NCBI RefSeq assembly: GCF_001713475.1
Contig: NZ_CP016499.1
Coordinates: forward strand, 1,178,001-1,242,000
Reading direction: 5' to 3'
Length of the DNA stretch: 64,000 nt
Source: Agrobacterium sp. RAC06
GTDB lineage: Bacteria > Pseudomonadota > Alphaproteobacteria > Rhizobiales > Rhizobiaceae
The notes beneath the pieces were generated by a model, which saw nothing but the letters and a program-made list of their open reading frames with translations, made no database searches and had not been told where the DNA came from. A program made the position numbers and the translations under genes. Shown in pieces: positions 17,355 to 28,019 of this stretch (the first letter of the stretch is position 1; each line of letters opens with the position of its first letter).

Positions 17355-18497
17355 ATGAGCACGGTCGACGCAACTCAACGGACCGGACAGCCTGATTTTG
17401 CCGAGAAGCTGCTGAAAGACACCTCCATCAGGGTGAGCGACAGCTATCTCGACGCCTTCCGCAGCCATGTCGATCCGGTGCAGCATGAAGCAGGCACACT
17501 CCTCTTCCGAAAAGGCGATGACAGCAGCTTCGCCATCCTGATCGCCGAGGGCGAGATCGAGGTCTATGACGAGGAGAGCGGCAATGTTCTCGCGATCGCC
17601 GGCGAAGGGTCCCTGATCGGGGAATTGGGGCTGATCAGCGGCGATCCGCGCAGCGCTTCGGCCAGAACACTGACCCCGCTGCGTGGCTGGACAATCGACC
17701 GCGCGCAGTATCGCGAGTTCCTGAGCGATCGGCCCGAACTCGCCACCCTCTTCTTCCACAAGATCTATGCTCAGCTGTCGGCGAGTTACGGCAAGCTCAG
17801 GCAGCAGTTCGTGGCGCTCGAGCAGGCTGATCGGCGCTATCACGCGCTGGCCTTCCTCTTCGTCACCATGGTTCTGATGATCAACATCTACGCCCTGGTG
17901 AACAGCCTCATCCTGACCAATCTCAAGGAGACCCATCAGTCGCAGGTGATGTTCTGGACTTCGCGGGTGATGGAAGTCTGGGGCGCCTTCGTCATCTGGG
18001 GACTGACCGTGCGCTGCGGTCTGACGCGACACGACATGGGCATCCGGATGGAGAACCTCTGGAAGTCGATTGGCATGGGACTGGCCATCAGCGCCGTCGC
18101 TCTGGCCGCCATGGCCTATTTCCGCACCATTCTCTATCCGGAGCTTCAGGGAACGCCGATACTCGACCCGAAGCTGGTGACGATCACCGTCTACACCTAC
18201 ATCATCGTCGCGCCACTGCAGGAGTGGATCTGCCGCGGGGTGCTGCTGACGGCGATTGCCGATCTGATGCCGGGCAAAACCCGCCCGATGTCGGCGATCG
18301 TGATCACCTCGCTGATCTTCTCCACCCTGCATCTGCACTATTCTCAGCCGCTCGCCGTCGTCGCCCTCGTCTCCGGCATTGTCTGGGGCTGGTTGCACCT
18401 GAAGTATCGGAACCTCGCTGGCCCCATCGTATCGCACTTCATCCTCGGCAATGCAGCGACGCTGATGGGTGTCTGGTCGATTTGGGAGCGTGGCTGA
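17355..18497 (+). CDS. Cyclic-nucleotide-binding domain fused to CPBP (Rce1-like) membrane protease domain
   Basis: A 380-residue fusion. Residues 25-140 are a cNMP-binding domain with a complete phosphate-binding cassette (GELGLISGDPRSASA, 89-103). Residues 160-375 are a multi-helix membrane domain of the CPBP/Rce1 family. Its motif 1, normally EExxxR, reads QEWICR (289-294), so the first glutamate, catalytic in Rce1-type proteases, is replaced by glutamine. Motif 2 FxxxH is present (FSTLH, 322-326). The last motif reads HFILGN (361-366), with Asn one position later than in the common HxxxN form. It may therefore be a non-proteolytic membrane protein gated by cNMP. It is preceded by the GGDEF-EAL gene (103-bp gap) and convergent with parC. 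Confidence 0.85.
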   Translation: MSTVDATQRTGQPDFAEKLLKDTSIRVSDSYLDAFRSHVDPVQHEAGTLLFRKGDDSSFAILIAEGEIEVYDEESGNVLAIAGEGSLIGELGLISGDPRSASARTLTPLRGWTIDRAQYREFLSDRPELATLFFHKIYAQLSASYGKLRQQFVALEQADRRYHALAFLFVTMVLMINIYALVNSLILTNLKETHQSQVMFWTSRVMEVWGAFVIWGLTVRCGLTRHDMGIRMENLWKSIGMGLAISAVALAAMAYFRTILYPELQGTPILDPKLVTITVYTYIIVAPLQEWICRGVLLTAIADLMPGKTRPMSAIVITSLIFSTLHLHYSQPLAVVALVSGIVWGWLHLKYRNLAGPIVSHFILGNAATLMGVWSIWERG

Positions 18498-18501
18498 CAG
18501 A

Positions 18502-18530
18502 CAAAAGCCGGACGGAAGCGACCGGCTGTC
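18502..18530 (-). terminator. Terminator of parC
   Basis: On the minus strand AGCCGG (18522-18527 complement) pairs with CCGGCT (18506-18511 complement) around a ten-base loop and runs into TTTTG. It lies just beyond the parC stop. Confidence 0.6.
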
Positions 18531-18549
18531 ATTGTCTGAGGCCCTGGGA

Positions 18550-20826
<2,277 letters not shown>

Positions 20827-21032
20827 GGGTTTCCCCTATCGGAGAAGACCCGCAACAGCAAGGAATCCGGGGATTCTGCCTGTGGATTAAGGCGATGTGA
20901 CCGCCATCACGCCGCAATCTTGCTGCATCAGGCTATGGCGAAAACCGGTGGACGTTTTTTCAATCCCACTTATAAATATCGCCGACCAATTTTGTCCGCA
21001 CTTCTCGCGGAACCAGCACGAAGGACCTTCTC

Positions 21033-22229
21033 ATGACCCAGTACAGCTCCACCCGACTTCTGCTCGCGAGCGCTGCGCTCACAGTCTTCGCCGGTCCTGC
21101 CTTTGCGCTGGACGGGCAGGATTTGTTGAAGAAGATCAATGCTGCCTTTGCGACGGGTGGCAGCAACATCACGGCTGAGAACGTCGAGGTCGATGGATCG
21201 AACGTCGTCTTCAAGGGCCTGAAGCTTGGTGTGGAAGGCGCTACGGCTGAAAAGCCCCTGATGCTCGAAGAACTGACGCTGGAAGGCGTGACCGAGGAAG
21301 AAGGCGGCGCCTATTTCATCGAACGCGTCGAATTCCCCGAGGTGAACGTCACCGAGGAGACGTCGACTTTCAAGGTCCAGGATCTCTATCTGGCCGGCGT
21401 CTATGTGCCCGGCGACGCCAATGCCGAGGGCATTGATTCGCTGATGTTCTACGAAGAAGCCCATAGCGGCCCGGTCGAAGTGACCGTCGATGGCAAGTCG
21501 GTGTTCTCGATGGCGGAAGCGGTCGGCACGATGGGTCTGTCGGACGACGAGAGCACGATCACCTTCGAAGGCAACGTCACCGGCGTGAAGGCCGATCTCA
21601 GCACCGTCGAGGACCCGCAGACCAAGGCACAGATCGAAGCGCTGGGCCTCACCACGCTCGACGGCAGCATGAACATGTCCGGCAGCTGGGAAGTCGAAAG
21701 CGGCACGATCGACATCGAGGACTACTCGATCGATTTCGCCAATGTCGGCAAGCTCTCCCTCGCCTTCTCGATGTCCGGCTACACGCTCGATCTCGTCAAG
21801 CAGATGCAGGAACAGGCCCGCATGATGCAGGCACAGCCGCAGAACGAGCAGGCCCAGCAAGCAGCGGGTCTTGCCATGCTCGGCCTCGTGCAGCAGATGA
21901 CGCTGGTCGACGCCCAGATCCGCTTCGAGGATGCCGGCATCACCAAGCGCGGCCTCGACTATGCCGGCAAGAGCAACGGTGCCGACGGCGCCCAGATGGC
22001 GCAGATGGTCAAGGGCATGGTCCCGATCCTGCTTGCCCAAGCCAAGCTCGGCGCGATCCAGAACGAAATCTCTGCCGCCGTGAACACCTATATCGACGAT
22101 CCGAAGGCGCTGACCATCGCTGCAGCGCCTGCCAACCCGGTCGCCTTCCCGATGATCATGGGCGCCGCCATGGGCGCACCGGAAACCATTCCGGGCCTGA
22201 TCGGCCTCAAGGTCACCGCCAACGACTGA
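21033..22229 (+). CDS. Exported acidic protein of unknown function, 398 residues
   Basis: A 398-residue protein with a clear signal peptide (LLLASAALTVFAGPAFA, cleavage near residue 26). The mature protein is acidic, has no cysteine and only one tryptophan (SGSWEVE), and alternates beta-strand-like segments (VEVDGSNVVFKGLKL, EELTLEGVTEEEGG) with a helical section rich in Gln and Met (KQMQEQARMMQAQPQNEQAQQ). The pattern of layered beta-strands suggests a periplasmic beta-sheet protein somewhat like AsmA or DUF945 types, but I do not recognise the family with certainty. A GAAGGA site precedes the ATG. Position between parC and aspS is, from memory, conserved in rhizobia. Confidence 0.75.
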   Translation: MTQYSSTRLLLASAALTVFAGPAFALDGQDLLKKINAAFATGGSNITAENVEVDGSNVVFKGLKLGVEGATAEKPLMLEELTLEGVTEEEGGAYFIERVEFPEVNVTEETSTFKVQDLYLAGVYVPGDANAEGIDSLMFYEEAHSGPVEVTVDGKSVFSMAEAVGTMGLSDDESTITFEGNVTGVKADLSTVEDPQTKAQIEALGLTTLDGSMNMSGSWEVESGTIDIEDYSIDFANVGKLSLAFSMSGYTLDLVKQMQEQARMMQAQPQNEQAQQAAGLAMLGLVQQMTLVDAQIRFEDAGITKRGLDYAGKSNGADGAQMAQMVKGMVPILLAQAKLGAIQNEISAAVNTYIDDPKALTIAAAPANPVAFPMIMGAAMGAPETIPGLIGLKVTAND

Positions 22230-22249
22230 TCGTTATCGATTGATGGAGA

Positions 22250-22280
22250 AGCCCGGCCCGCGAAAGCAGCCGGGCTTTTT
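22250..22280 (+). terminator. Terminator of the exported-protein gene
   Basis: AGCCCGGC (22250-22257) pairs with GCCGGGCT (22269-22276), followed by TTTTT. It lies 20 bp after the stop at 22229. Confidence 0.85.
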
Positions 22281-22296
22281 TATACCTTGGATCAAC

Positions 22297-22324
22297 GAAA
22301 AAGGCCGGGATCGCTCCCGGCCTT
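22297..22324 (-). terminator. Terminator of aspS
   Basis: A ten-base-pair stem (AAGGCCGGGA at 22301-22310 with TCCCGGCCTT at 22315-22324) with a four-base loop. On the minus strand it is followed by TTTTTC, so it terminates aspS. Confidence 0.85.
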
Positions 22325-22350
22325 CGTCATTTAACGGTCCGCTCTGCGGC

Positions 22351-24141
22351 TCAGTCCTTCTTCGGCTGCGGCACGACGCGCAGGGCCAGATCGCGCAGCT
22401 GGGCTGGCGTTGCCGGCGACGGGGCGTTCATCAAAAGGTCCTGGGCCTGCTGGTTCATCGGGAAGATCGAGATTTCGCGCAGATTCTTCGCGCCGACGAG
22501 CAGCATGACCACGCGGTCGATGCCGAAGGCGCAGCCGCCATGCGGAGGCGCACCATACTGGAAGGCGCGGTACATGCCGCCGAAGCGTTCCTCGACATCC
22601 TGCTGGCTCAGACCGACCTTCTCGAAGGCCTTGACCATCAGTTCCGGCGACTGGTTACGGATCGAGCCCGAGGCGATTTCGAAGCCGTTGCAGACCGCGT
22701 CATACTGATAGGCCTTGAGCGACAGCGGATCCTGGCTTTCCAGCGCTTCCAGACCACCCTGCGGCATCGAGAAGGGATTGTGGGCGAAGTCGATCTTCTT
22801 TTCTTCCTCGTTGTATTCATAGAACGGGAAGTCGACGATCCAGCACATTTCGAAACGGTCGCGGTCGACGAGGTTCAGTTCCTCGCCGGCGCGGGTGCGG
22901 GCTTCACCGGCAAACTTGTAGAACTTGGCCGGATCGCCGGCGACGAAGAAGGCCGCATCGCCCGGTTCGAGGCCGAGCTGCTGACGGATCGCTTCGGTAC
23001 GCTCTTCGCCGATGTTCTTGGCGAGAGGGCCGGAGCCGGCAATCTTGCCGTCCTCTTCCTTCCAGAAAATGTAACCGAGGCCCGGCTGGCCGGTCGATTG
23101 CGCCCAGGCGTTCATGCGGTCGCAGAATGCTCTGGAGCCGCCGGTCTTGGCGGGGATCGCCCAGATCTCCACCTTCGGGTTGGACGCGATCATGCCGGCA
23201 AAGACCTTGAAGCCGGAATCGCGGAAGTGGTCGGTGACGCCTTCCATGACGATCGGGTTGCGCAGGTCCGGCTTGTCGGAGCCATATTTGCGGATCGCGA
23301 CATCGTAAGGAATGCGCGGCCATTCCTTGGTGACCGGCTTGCCTTCGGCGAACTGCTCGAAGACCGAGGTCATCATCGGCTCCATCGTCGACCAGACATC
23401 TTCCTGGGTGACGAAGCTCATCTCGACGTCGAGCTGGTAGAACTCGCCCGGCAGACGGTCGGCGCGCGGGTCTTCGTCGCGGAAGCAGGGCGCGATCTGG
23501 AAATAGCGGTCGAAACCGGCGACCATCAGCAGCTGCTTGTACTGTTGCGGCGCCTGGGGCAGTGCGAAGAACTTGCCTTCGTGGATGCGGCTCGGCACGA
23601 GGAAGTCGCGCGCACCTTCCGGCGACGAGGCCGTCAGGATCGGCGTCGAATATTCGGCAAAGCCGGCAGCGGCCATGCCCGTGCGCATCGACGAAATGAT
23701 CTGGGTGCGCTTGACGATGTTCTTGTGCAGCGTGTCGCGGCGCAGATCGAGGAAGCGGTACTTCAGGCGCACGTCTTCCGGATAGTCGGGCTCGCCGAAG
23801 ACCGGCAGCGGCAATTCCTTGGCAGCCGAGAGAACTTCGATTTCCTGAGCGTAGAGTTCGATCTCACCGGTTGCCATGGCCTTGTTGGTGGTCTCTTCCG
23901 AACGGGCCTTGACCAGGCCATCGATGCGGATGACCCATTCGCCGCGCACGGTTTCAGCCAGCTTGAAAGCCGGGCTATCCGGATCGGCCACGACCTGGGT
24001 AATGCCGTAATGGTCGCGCAGATCGATGAAGAGCACGCCGCCATGGTCACGAACGCGATGGACCCAGCCCGAGAGGCGGACGGTCTGACCGACGTCGGAC
24101 TTGCGAAGAGCGGCACAGGTGTGGCTGCGGTAACGATGCAT
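22351..24141 (-). CDS. aspS: Aspartyl-tRNA synthetase
   Basis: Charges tRNA-Asp (in this group probably also tRNA-Asn). The 596-residue protein from the ATG ending at 24141 ([18 protein letters not shown]) is the bacterial long form: OB-fold anticodon-binding domain ([23 protein letters not shown]), class II motif 2 ([19 protein letters not shown]), the bacterial insertion domain and motif 3 ([14 protein letters not shown]). An upstream in-frame extension to 24195 is not needed. The next gene on the right is divergent after about 290 bp in which I see only promoter-type sequence. Confidence 0.98.
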   Translation of the reverse strand: MHRYRSHTCAALRKSDVGQTVRLSGWVHRVRDHGGVLFIDLRDHYGITQVVADPDSPAFKLAETVRGEWVIRIDGLVKARSEETTNKAMATGEIELYAQEIEVLSAAKELPLPVFGEPDYPEDVRLKYRFLDLRRDTLHKNIVKRTQIISSMRTGMAAAGFAEYSTPILTASSPEGARDFLVPSRIHEGKFFALPQAPQQYKQLLMVAGFDRYFQIAPCFRDEDPRADRLPGEFYQLDVEMSFVTQEDVWSTMEPMMTSVFEQFAEGKPVTKEWPRIPYDVAIRKYGSDKPDLRNPIVMEGVTDHFRDSGFKVFAGMIASNPKVEIWAIPAKTGGSRAFCDRMNAWAQSTGQPGLGYIFWKEEDGKIAGSGPLAKNIGEERTEAIRQQLGLEPGDAAFFVAGDPAKFYKFAGEARTRAGEELNLVDRDRFEMCWIVDFPFYEYNEEEKKIDFAHNPFSMPQGGLEALESQDPLSLKAYQYDAVCNGFEIASGSIRNQSPELMVKAFEKVGLSQQDVEERFGGMYRAFQYGAPPHGGCAFGIDRVVMLLVGAKNLREISIFPMNQQAQDLLMNAPSPATPAQLRDLALRVVPQPKKD

Positions 24142-24430
24142 GATCAAGTGCTTTCCTGGACTGATAGACGGCTGGCGGGCACAAGAATCCGGCATACGGC
24201 CAGCCGATAGAAAATCGGGCGGAAAAGCGCATGGTGCGCCTGATTTGTCAAGGCTGCGTGGTGTTGGGGCGTAGCGGTGCGCTGAATCGGAATACAGGCA
24301 GCCCGGAGCGGATACGCTGCATATGGCTAGGCGATATGCTGCCTTTCGCGAGGCGCAGGCAAGCTAACCTTTAGGAACAGATTGCCGTCGATGTGGTATG
24401 TTTGCTTATTTCCGGCATACCGGAGGGGCT

Positions 24431-24877
24431 ATGTCGATTGAAGAGAAGTCGCAGGATCAGTTGCGCTACCATGAATTGATGGTTGAGGCGAAAGCCCGAC
24501 TGTTGGCCATTAACACCGTCACGGACAATCTGCGGGGAATACCCTCACAGATCATCCGAGAGTTCGGTATTTTACAGATCCGTATGCTCTGCGAGATAAT
24601 TGGTCTCGCTTGTCTGGTCGCTCACGGCGATCTGATCGATCAAGTACCGGGCAACCTGCGCAAAGAATATAAGCCAGGGCAAATATTTGATGCACTCGGC
24701 AATTTGCACGACGACTTCTTTCCTGTGCCCGGCACTCTCAAGAAAACCGAGATAGGATGGCATCTCGATCACTGGGAGGGTGGACCATTTGCGACTAAGG
24801 AGGAGCTTGCGACTATTTGGGCAGGTAGTGGCGACTTTTTGCATAGGGGAAGCCTCAAGAACCTTATCAAAGCCAAA
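24431..24877 (+). pseudogene. 5' part of a gene interrupted by the insertion sequence
   Basis: The first 149 codons of a 211-codon gene (MSIEEKSQDQLRYHELM onward). GGAGG lies five bases before the ATG at 24431. The product is mostly alpha-helical and soluble in look, with the segment SGDFLHRGSLKNL near the break; I do not recognise a named family, though similar short proteins of unknown function occur in rhizobia. At 24877 the frame enters the insertion sequence, which would add about 14 foreign residues before a stop at 24919. Joining codon 149 to base 26200 restores one uninterrupted frame to 26388, so the split is due to the insertion and the gene is probably inactive here. Confidence 0.85.
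24873..24877. repeat. Left copy of 5-bp target-site duplication
   Basis: CCAAA directly left of the insertion sequence, repeated at 26195-26199 directly right of it. A 5-bp duplication is typical for IS2-group elements. Confidence 0.85.
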
Positions 24878-24945
24878 TGTAATGGCCCCATAAATCTCCG
24901 GACACGATCTCCCACTTGATAAGTGTGCGAGGTAATGTGCCCATT

Positions 24946-25338
24946 ATGACCAGTCACAGCCCTAAGATAGAAGTCCTGTCCGGCCCTGAGCGCCGCCGTC
25001 GCTGGTCGACGGCAGAGAAGCTTGCGATCATCCAGGAGACATATGAGCCGGACGCGACCGTCAGCATCGTTGCTCGGCGTTACGGCATTCAACCGAACCA
25101 GTTGTTCACCTGGCGCAAGCTTGCCACCCAAGGGGCTCTGACGGCAACTGCTGCGGAGGAAGACGTCGTTCCGGCGTCCGAATATCGTGCCCTTCAGAAC
25201 CAGGTCAAAGAACTGCAGCGTTTGCTCGGCAAGAAGACGATGGAAGGCGAGATTCTCAAAGAGGCGCTTGAGATCGCCACCGGCCCAAAAAAACACCTGT
25301 TGCGCTCGCTGTCATTGCCGAGGGGAAGTTCCCGATGA
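24946..25338 (+). CDS. IS3-family transposase OrfA
   Basis: About 130 residues from the ATG at 24946 ([19 protein letters not shown]). It contains a helix-turn-helix that binds the element ends ([34 protein letters not shown]) and a leucine-zipper-like C-terminus ([22 protein letters not shown]). The order and the phrase [12 protein letters not shown] are characteristic of IS2-group OrfA. It overlaps orfB by 4 bp; a programmed -1 shift upstream would give the fused transposase. Confidence 0.93.
   Translation: MTSHSPKIEVLSGPERRRRWSTAEKLAIIQETYEPDATVSIVARRYGIQPNQLFTWRKLATQGALTATAAEEDVVPASEYRALQNQVKELQRLLGKKTMEGEILKEALEIATGPKKHLLRSLSLPRGSSR
25287..25293 (+). other. A7 slippery sequence for -1 frameshifting
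   Basis: Seven A followed by C, in orfA and 42-48 bp before its stop. The orfB frame is the -1 frame relative to orfA and is open from this point, so slippage here would produce an OrfAB fusion, the usual way IS3-family elements make active transposase. Confidence 0.65.
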
Positions 25339-26165
25339 CGGCTGTGTGCGAGACTTTTGGTATCGCCCGGTCAAACATGGCAGAGCGAGTGAAACAGCAT
25401 TCCTCCAAAGCCCGTGGTCGGCCTCCGTTGGCGGATGATGAGCTCGTCGATGAAATCAAAGCGATCATCTCCGAGATGCCGACCTATGGATACCGCCGGG
25501 TTCATGCGATCTTGCGACGTAAAGCCCGCAGCGAAAGCCGTCCATGGCCGAACGCCAAACGCGTTTATCGGGTGATGAAGGTGCATGGCCTGCTTCTCCA
25601 ACGCCATACTGGAGCCATTGATAGCCGTCGCCATGACGGCCGTGTGGCTGTGGAGCACTCGAACCTACGTTGGTGTTCTGACGGCTTTGAAATCGGCTGC
25701 GACAACAAGGAAAAGGTGCGCGTGGCCTTTGCGCTCGACTGCTGTGACCGCGAGGCCATTGCCCATGTTGCCACAACTGAAGGCATCAAGAGCGAAGATG
25801 TTAAGGACCTTGTCATCACCGCCGTCGAGAACCGCTTCGGTCGCATTAATACCCTTCCCAAGCCCATTGAATGGCTGACCGACAATGGATCCTGCTTTAT
25901 TGCGGCAGACACGAAATCGCTGCTGCGGGATATCGGGATGGAGCCTTGCACAACGCCGGTCCGCAGCCCTCAGTCAAACGGAATGGCCGAAGCATTCGTC
26001 AAAACATTCAAGCGCGACTACGTTTCGGTCAACCCCATTCCGGACGCCGAAACCGTCATCGCCCAACTGCCATTGTGGTTCGAGCATTACAACATGCTTC
26101 ACCCGCACAAGGCTTTGGGATATCGGTCACCGCGCGAGTTCTTAAACCGTCAAACAGAAATCTGA
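25335..26165 (+). CDS. IS3-family transposase OrfB (DDE integrase domain)
   Basis: A 276-residue catalytic subunit with an N-terminal HTH_21-like region ([16 protein letters not shown]) and an rve integrase core. The DDE residues are seen: Asp in [10 protein letters not shown], Asp in [10 protein letters not shown], Glu in [16 protein letters not shown]. The sequence closely follows IS2 OrfB ([20 protein letters not shown]). No internal stop or frameshift. The extra sequence between the slippery run and the ATG at 25335 is open and would be translated in the OrfAB fusion. Confidence 0.95.
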   Translation: MTAVCETFGIARSNMAERVKQHSSKARGRPPLADDELVDEIKAIISEMPTYGYRRVHAILRRKARSESRPWPNAKRVYRVMKVHGLLLQRHTGAIDSRRHDGRVAVEHSNLRWCSDGFEIGCDNKEKVRVAFALDCCDREAIAHVATTEGIKSEDVKDLVITAVENRFGRINTLPKPIEWLTDNGSCFIAADTKSLLRDIGMEPCTTPVRSPQSNGMAEAFVKTFKRDYVSVNPIPDAETVIAQLPLWFEHYNMLHPHKALGYRSPREFLNRQTEI

Positions 26166-26194
26166 TCCTGTCCGGTTTTTATGGGGCAACTCCA

Positions 26195-26199
26195 CCAAA
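26195..26199. repeat. Right copy of 5-bp target-site duplication
   Basis: CCAAA immediately after the right end of the insertion sequence, matching 24873-24877. Confidence 0.85.
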
Positions 26200-26388
26200 T
26201 CGCATGTGGAGAACGAGTTCTCGGAGGTCGTGGAGTGGGGGCAGAAAATTGCGAACTTGTTACAGGCCCATCGTATCGTCACTTTAGGTCGTGAATGGGC
26301 GTTCGTTTCTTTGTTGCGTAACGAGACGGAAGATGTGCAAGTCGTAACTCTTCGGGTACAGCAGTCTGCCGGGGAAGCGGTAGCTTGA
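26200..26388 (+). pseudogene. 3' part of the gene interrupted by the insertion sequence
   Basis: The last 62 codons and TGA stop of the gene that begins at 24431. Read from base 26200 the frame gives SHVENEFSEVVEWGQKIANL and ends VQQSAGEAVA. It is in phase with the 5' part once the element and one target copy are removed. There is an internal ATG at 26206, but no ribosome binding site that I trust, so this fragment is probably not expressed as a separate protein. Confidence 0.85.
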
Positions 26389-26430
26389 GGACGAGGCCAG
26401 CGCTTGGAACCATGCGATGATCTGAGGGGG

Positions 26431-27105
26431 ATGAACAGCGGCATGAGCTGGTTAGAATGGTCATCATCGGTCATTGGTTCGACGGCATGGCCGATCGCCC
26501 TTGTGATTGTCGCCCTGATATTTCGGGGGCACATCAACAACCTGCTGAAGCGTGTAAAAGGCGCCAAATACGGCGACGCTGAGGTACAGTTTCGGGAAGA
26601 TCTTGATAAGATCGAGGCGCAAGTTGGTGACTTACCGCCGGCTCCCGAACCTGCGACGTCTAATCCTGAGCTTGAAGCTCCCTCTCCGCCTTCCCCTGAT
26701 CAGCCAAGCGTAGCGGTGCCTACTGACCTTCTGGTGCCGCATATCGATATCAAGCCGGAACTTATGCGAGTTGCTAATCAGCAGCAGAAGTTCAATGAGC
26801 TTGCCAAACTCTCTCCGAGCGCGGCTGTACTGAATGCTTGGCGCGATGTGGAGCTGGAGTTGGAGCAGTCCTTCCGGAACTCAGGGCTACCGAGTCAGGA
26901 ACCAAGACGTTACGCTTTTGAGACTGCCAGACAACTTCATACTTTTGGCGTTATCGACACCCCCACGATGAATATCATCAACGACCTAAGGAAATTGCGA
27001 AATAGGGCTGCGCATTTGGAGGAGGTGAGCATCACAGATGCTTTCCGGTTCGAGACGCTGGCTCGCGATGTGGTAAAACGTCTTCGAGATGCACGTGCCC
27101 GTTAG
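26431..27105 (+). CDS. Membrane-anchored protein with C-terminal HEPN-like (RX4H) domain
   Basis: About 224 residues. One N-terminal transmembrane helix (residues 14-33, AWPIALVIVALIF), a charged stretch (KYGDAEVQFREDLDKIEAQ), a proline-rich linker (about 70-100) and a helical C-terminal domain containing LRKLRNRAAHLEE. The RNRAAH piece (190-195) fits the RX4H motif of HEPN/DUF4145-type domains, which in some families are RNases of defence or toxin systems. Starts at 26404, 26431 and 26443 are all possible; GAGGGGG is very close to 26431. It follows the interrupted gene by 42 bp. Nuclease activity is not shown; DUF4145-like domains also occur without it. Confidence 0.7.
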   Translation: MNSGMSWLEWSSSVIGSTAWPIALVIVALIFRGHINNLLKRVKGAKYGDAEVQFREDLDKIEAQVGDLPPAPEPATSNPELEAPSPPSPDQPSVAVPTDLLVPHIDIKPELMRVANQQQKFNELAKLSPSAAVLNAWRDVELELEQSFRNSGLPSQEPRRYAFETARQLHTFGVIDTPTMNIINDLRKLRNRAAHLEEVSITDAFRFETLARDVVKRLRDARAR

Positions 27106-27311
27106 GTCAATTATCTGCAACTTTGCATGCCAATACTACAGGCTACGCGCAGAATGACGGTCACCTCGCGCTGAGACATCCCATAGCACTGTACGTCCGA
27201 TAACACGGTCACTTAGGCGACCTACTGTGATACGCGGCAGTGACGGCATTCAAGAAAGCTTCGCAGTGCGTTGAATGACCTTGATAAACGCGCAAGCCAG
27301 TCTCCCCCGCC

Positions 27312-27920
27312 TCACTCCGGCAAAAGCACACTCGCCAGATCCAGCGGCGCCGCAAACGGCTCGCAGCCGGTGCCGCCGTCGCCTTCCGGTGGCAGCTTGC
27401 CGTCGATCATCAGATGCGCGTGGCCGTGGATCTGCGACCAGACGAGTTGCTCGACGGCCGCCCTGCCCTCCGGCGTATCCAGCTTCATCCGCTTTGCCAC
27501 CGGCCACGAGACCTCTTCGAGCACGGCATGGGCAGCGTTGGCGGGCGGGCCTATGGCCGGGTCGTCCCAGTCGAGGCGGTTGGCGGTGAACATCAGGCGG
27601 AAGAGATGCGGGCGGGACCTGGCAAAGTTCAGATAGCCGCGGGAGGCGGCCCGTAGCTGCTCTGCCGGATCATCAGGGGCTGCCGCCATGGCCTCCCGCA
27701 TCGAGGCGGCAAACAGCCTGAAGCCTTCGACGGCAAAGGCGGTCATCAGGTGACGCAGGGTCGGGAAATGATGTTCGGGGGCCGCATGGGAGACGCCGAC
27801 CCGGGCGGCGAGTTTGCGGAGCGTCAGGCCTTCCAGGCCCTGCTCTTCGAGCATGTCGAGCCCGGTGCCGATCAGCGCCTGGCGCAGGTCGCCATGGTGA
27901 TAGGATTTCTGTCTTGCCAT
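27312..27920 (-). CDS. TetR/AcrR-family transcriptional regulator
   Basis: A 202-residue repressor-type protein. The N-terminal helix-turn-helix reads LTLRKLAARVGVSHAAPEHHFPTLRHLMTAF, with the family start KSYHHGDLRQALI. The C-terminal domain resembles the TetR_C_33/WHG type (YLNFARSRPHLFRLMFTAN, VWSQIHGHAHLM). It is divergent from the ABA4-like gene, with 99 bp between, where an inverted repeat could be its operator. It likely controls that gene pair; ligand unknown. Confidence 0.93.
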   Translation of the reverse strand: MARQKSYHHGDLRQALIGTGLDMLEEQGLEGLTLRKLAARVGVSHAAPEHHFPTLRHLMTAFAVEGFRLFAASMREAMAAAPDDPAEQLRAASRGYLNFARSRPHLFRLMFTANRLDWDDPAIGPPANAAHAVLEEVSWPVAKRMKLDTPEGRAAVEQLVWSQIHGHAHLMIDGKLPPEGDGGTGCEPFAAPLDLASVLLPE

Positions 27921-27959
27921 GCCCCTTCATAACCGGTCGCACCCACGTCGTCAAAATCA

Positions 27960-28010
27960 ATCTTGACATTGCCAAGTTATGCCGCATTGTTATCTTGTCA
28001 CCGTCAAGAT
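27960..28010. promoter_or_regulatory. Inverted repeat in the TetR/ABA4-like divergent promoter
   Basis: ATCTTGAC at 27960-27967 and its reverse complement GTCAAGAT at 28003-28010, with a third related ATCTTGTCA at 27992-28000. The first arm contains TTGACA, a possible -35 box of the plus-strand gene. The arrangement suits operator half-sites for the adjacent TetR regulator. Arm spacing of 35 bp is long for a single dimer, so two separate sites are possible. Confidence 0.45.
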
Positions 28011-28019
28011 GAGGCTCCC

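Larger units (their letters stand above)
24878..26194 (+). mobile_element. IS3-family (IS2-group) insertion sequence, 1317 bp
   Basis: Complete element. The ends are imperfect inverted repeats: left TGTAATGGCCCCATAAA, right end read inwards TGGAGTTGCCCCATAAA, 14 of 17 identical and both starting TG. It carries two overlapping frames, orfA (24946-25338) and orfB (25335-26165), an A7 slippery run, and a 5-bp CCAAA target duplication. Both proteins resemble IS2 OrfA and OrfB. Frames are intact, so the element may still be active. It inserted in the orientation of the host gene. Confidence 0.93.

Noticed and set aside
26206..26388. Separate 60-residue gene after the insertion sequence
   Set aside because: It is the in-frame tail of the interrupted gene and lacks its own ribosome binding site.
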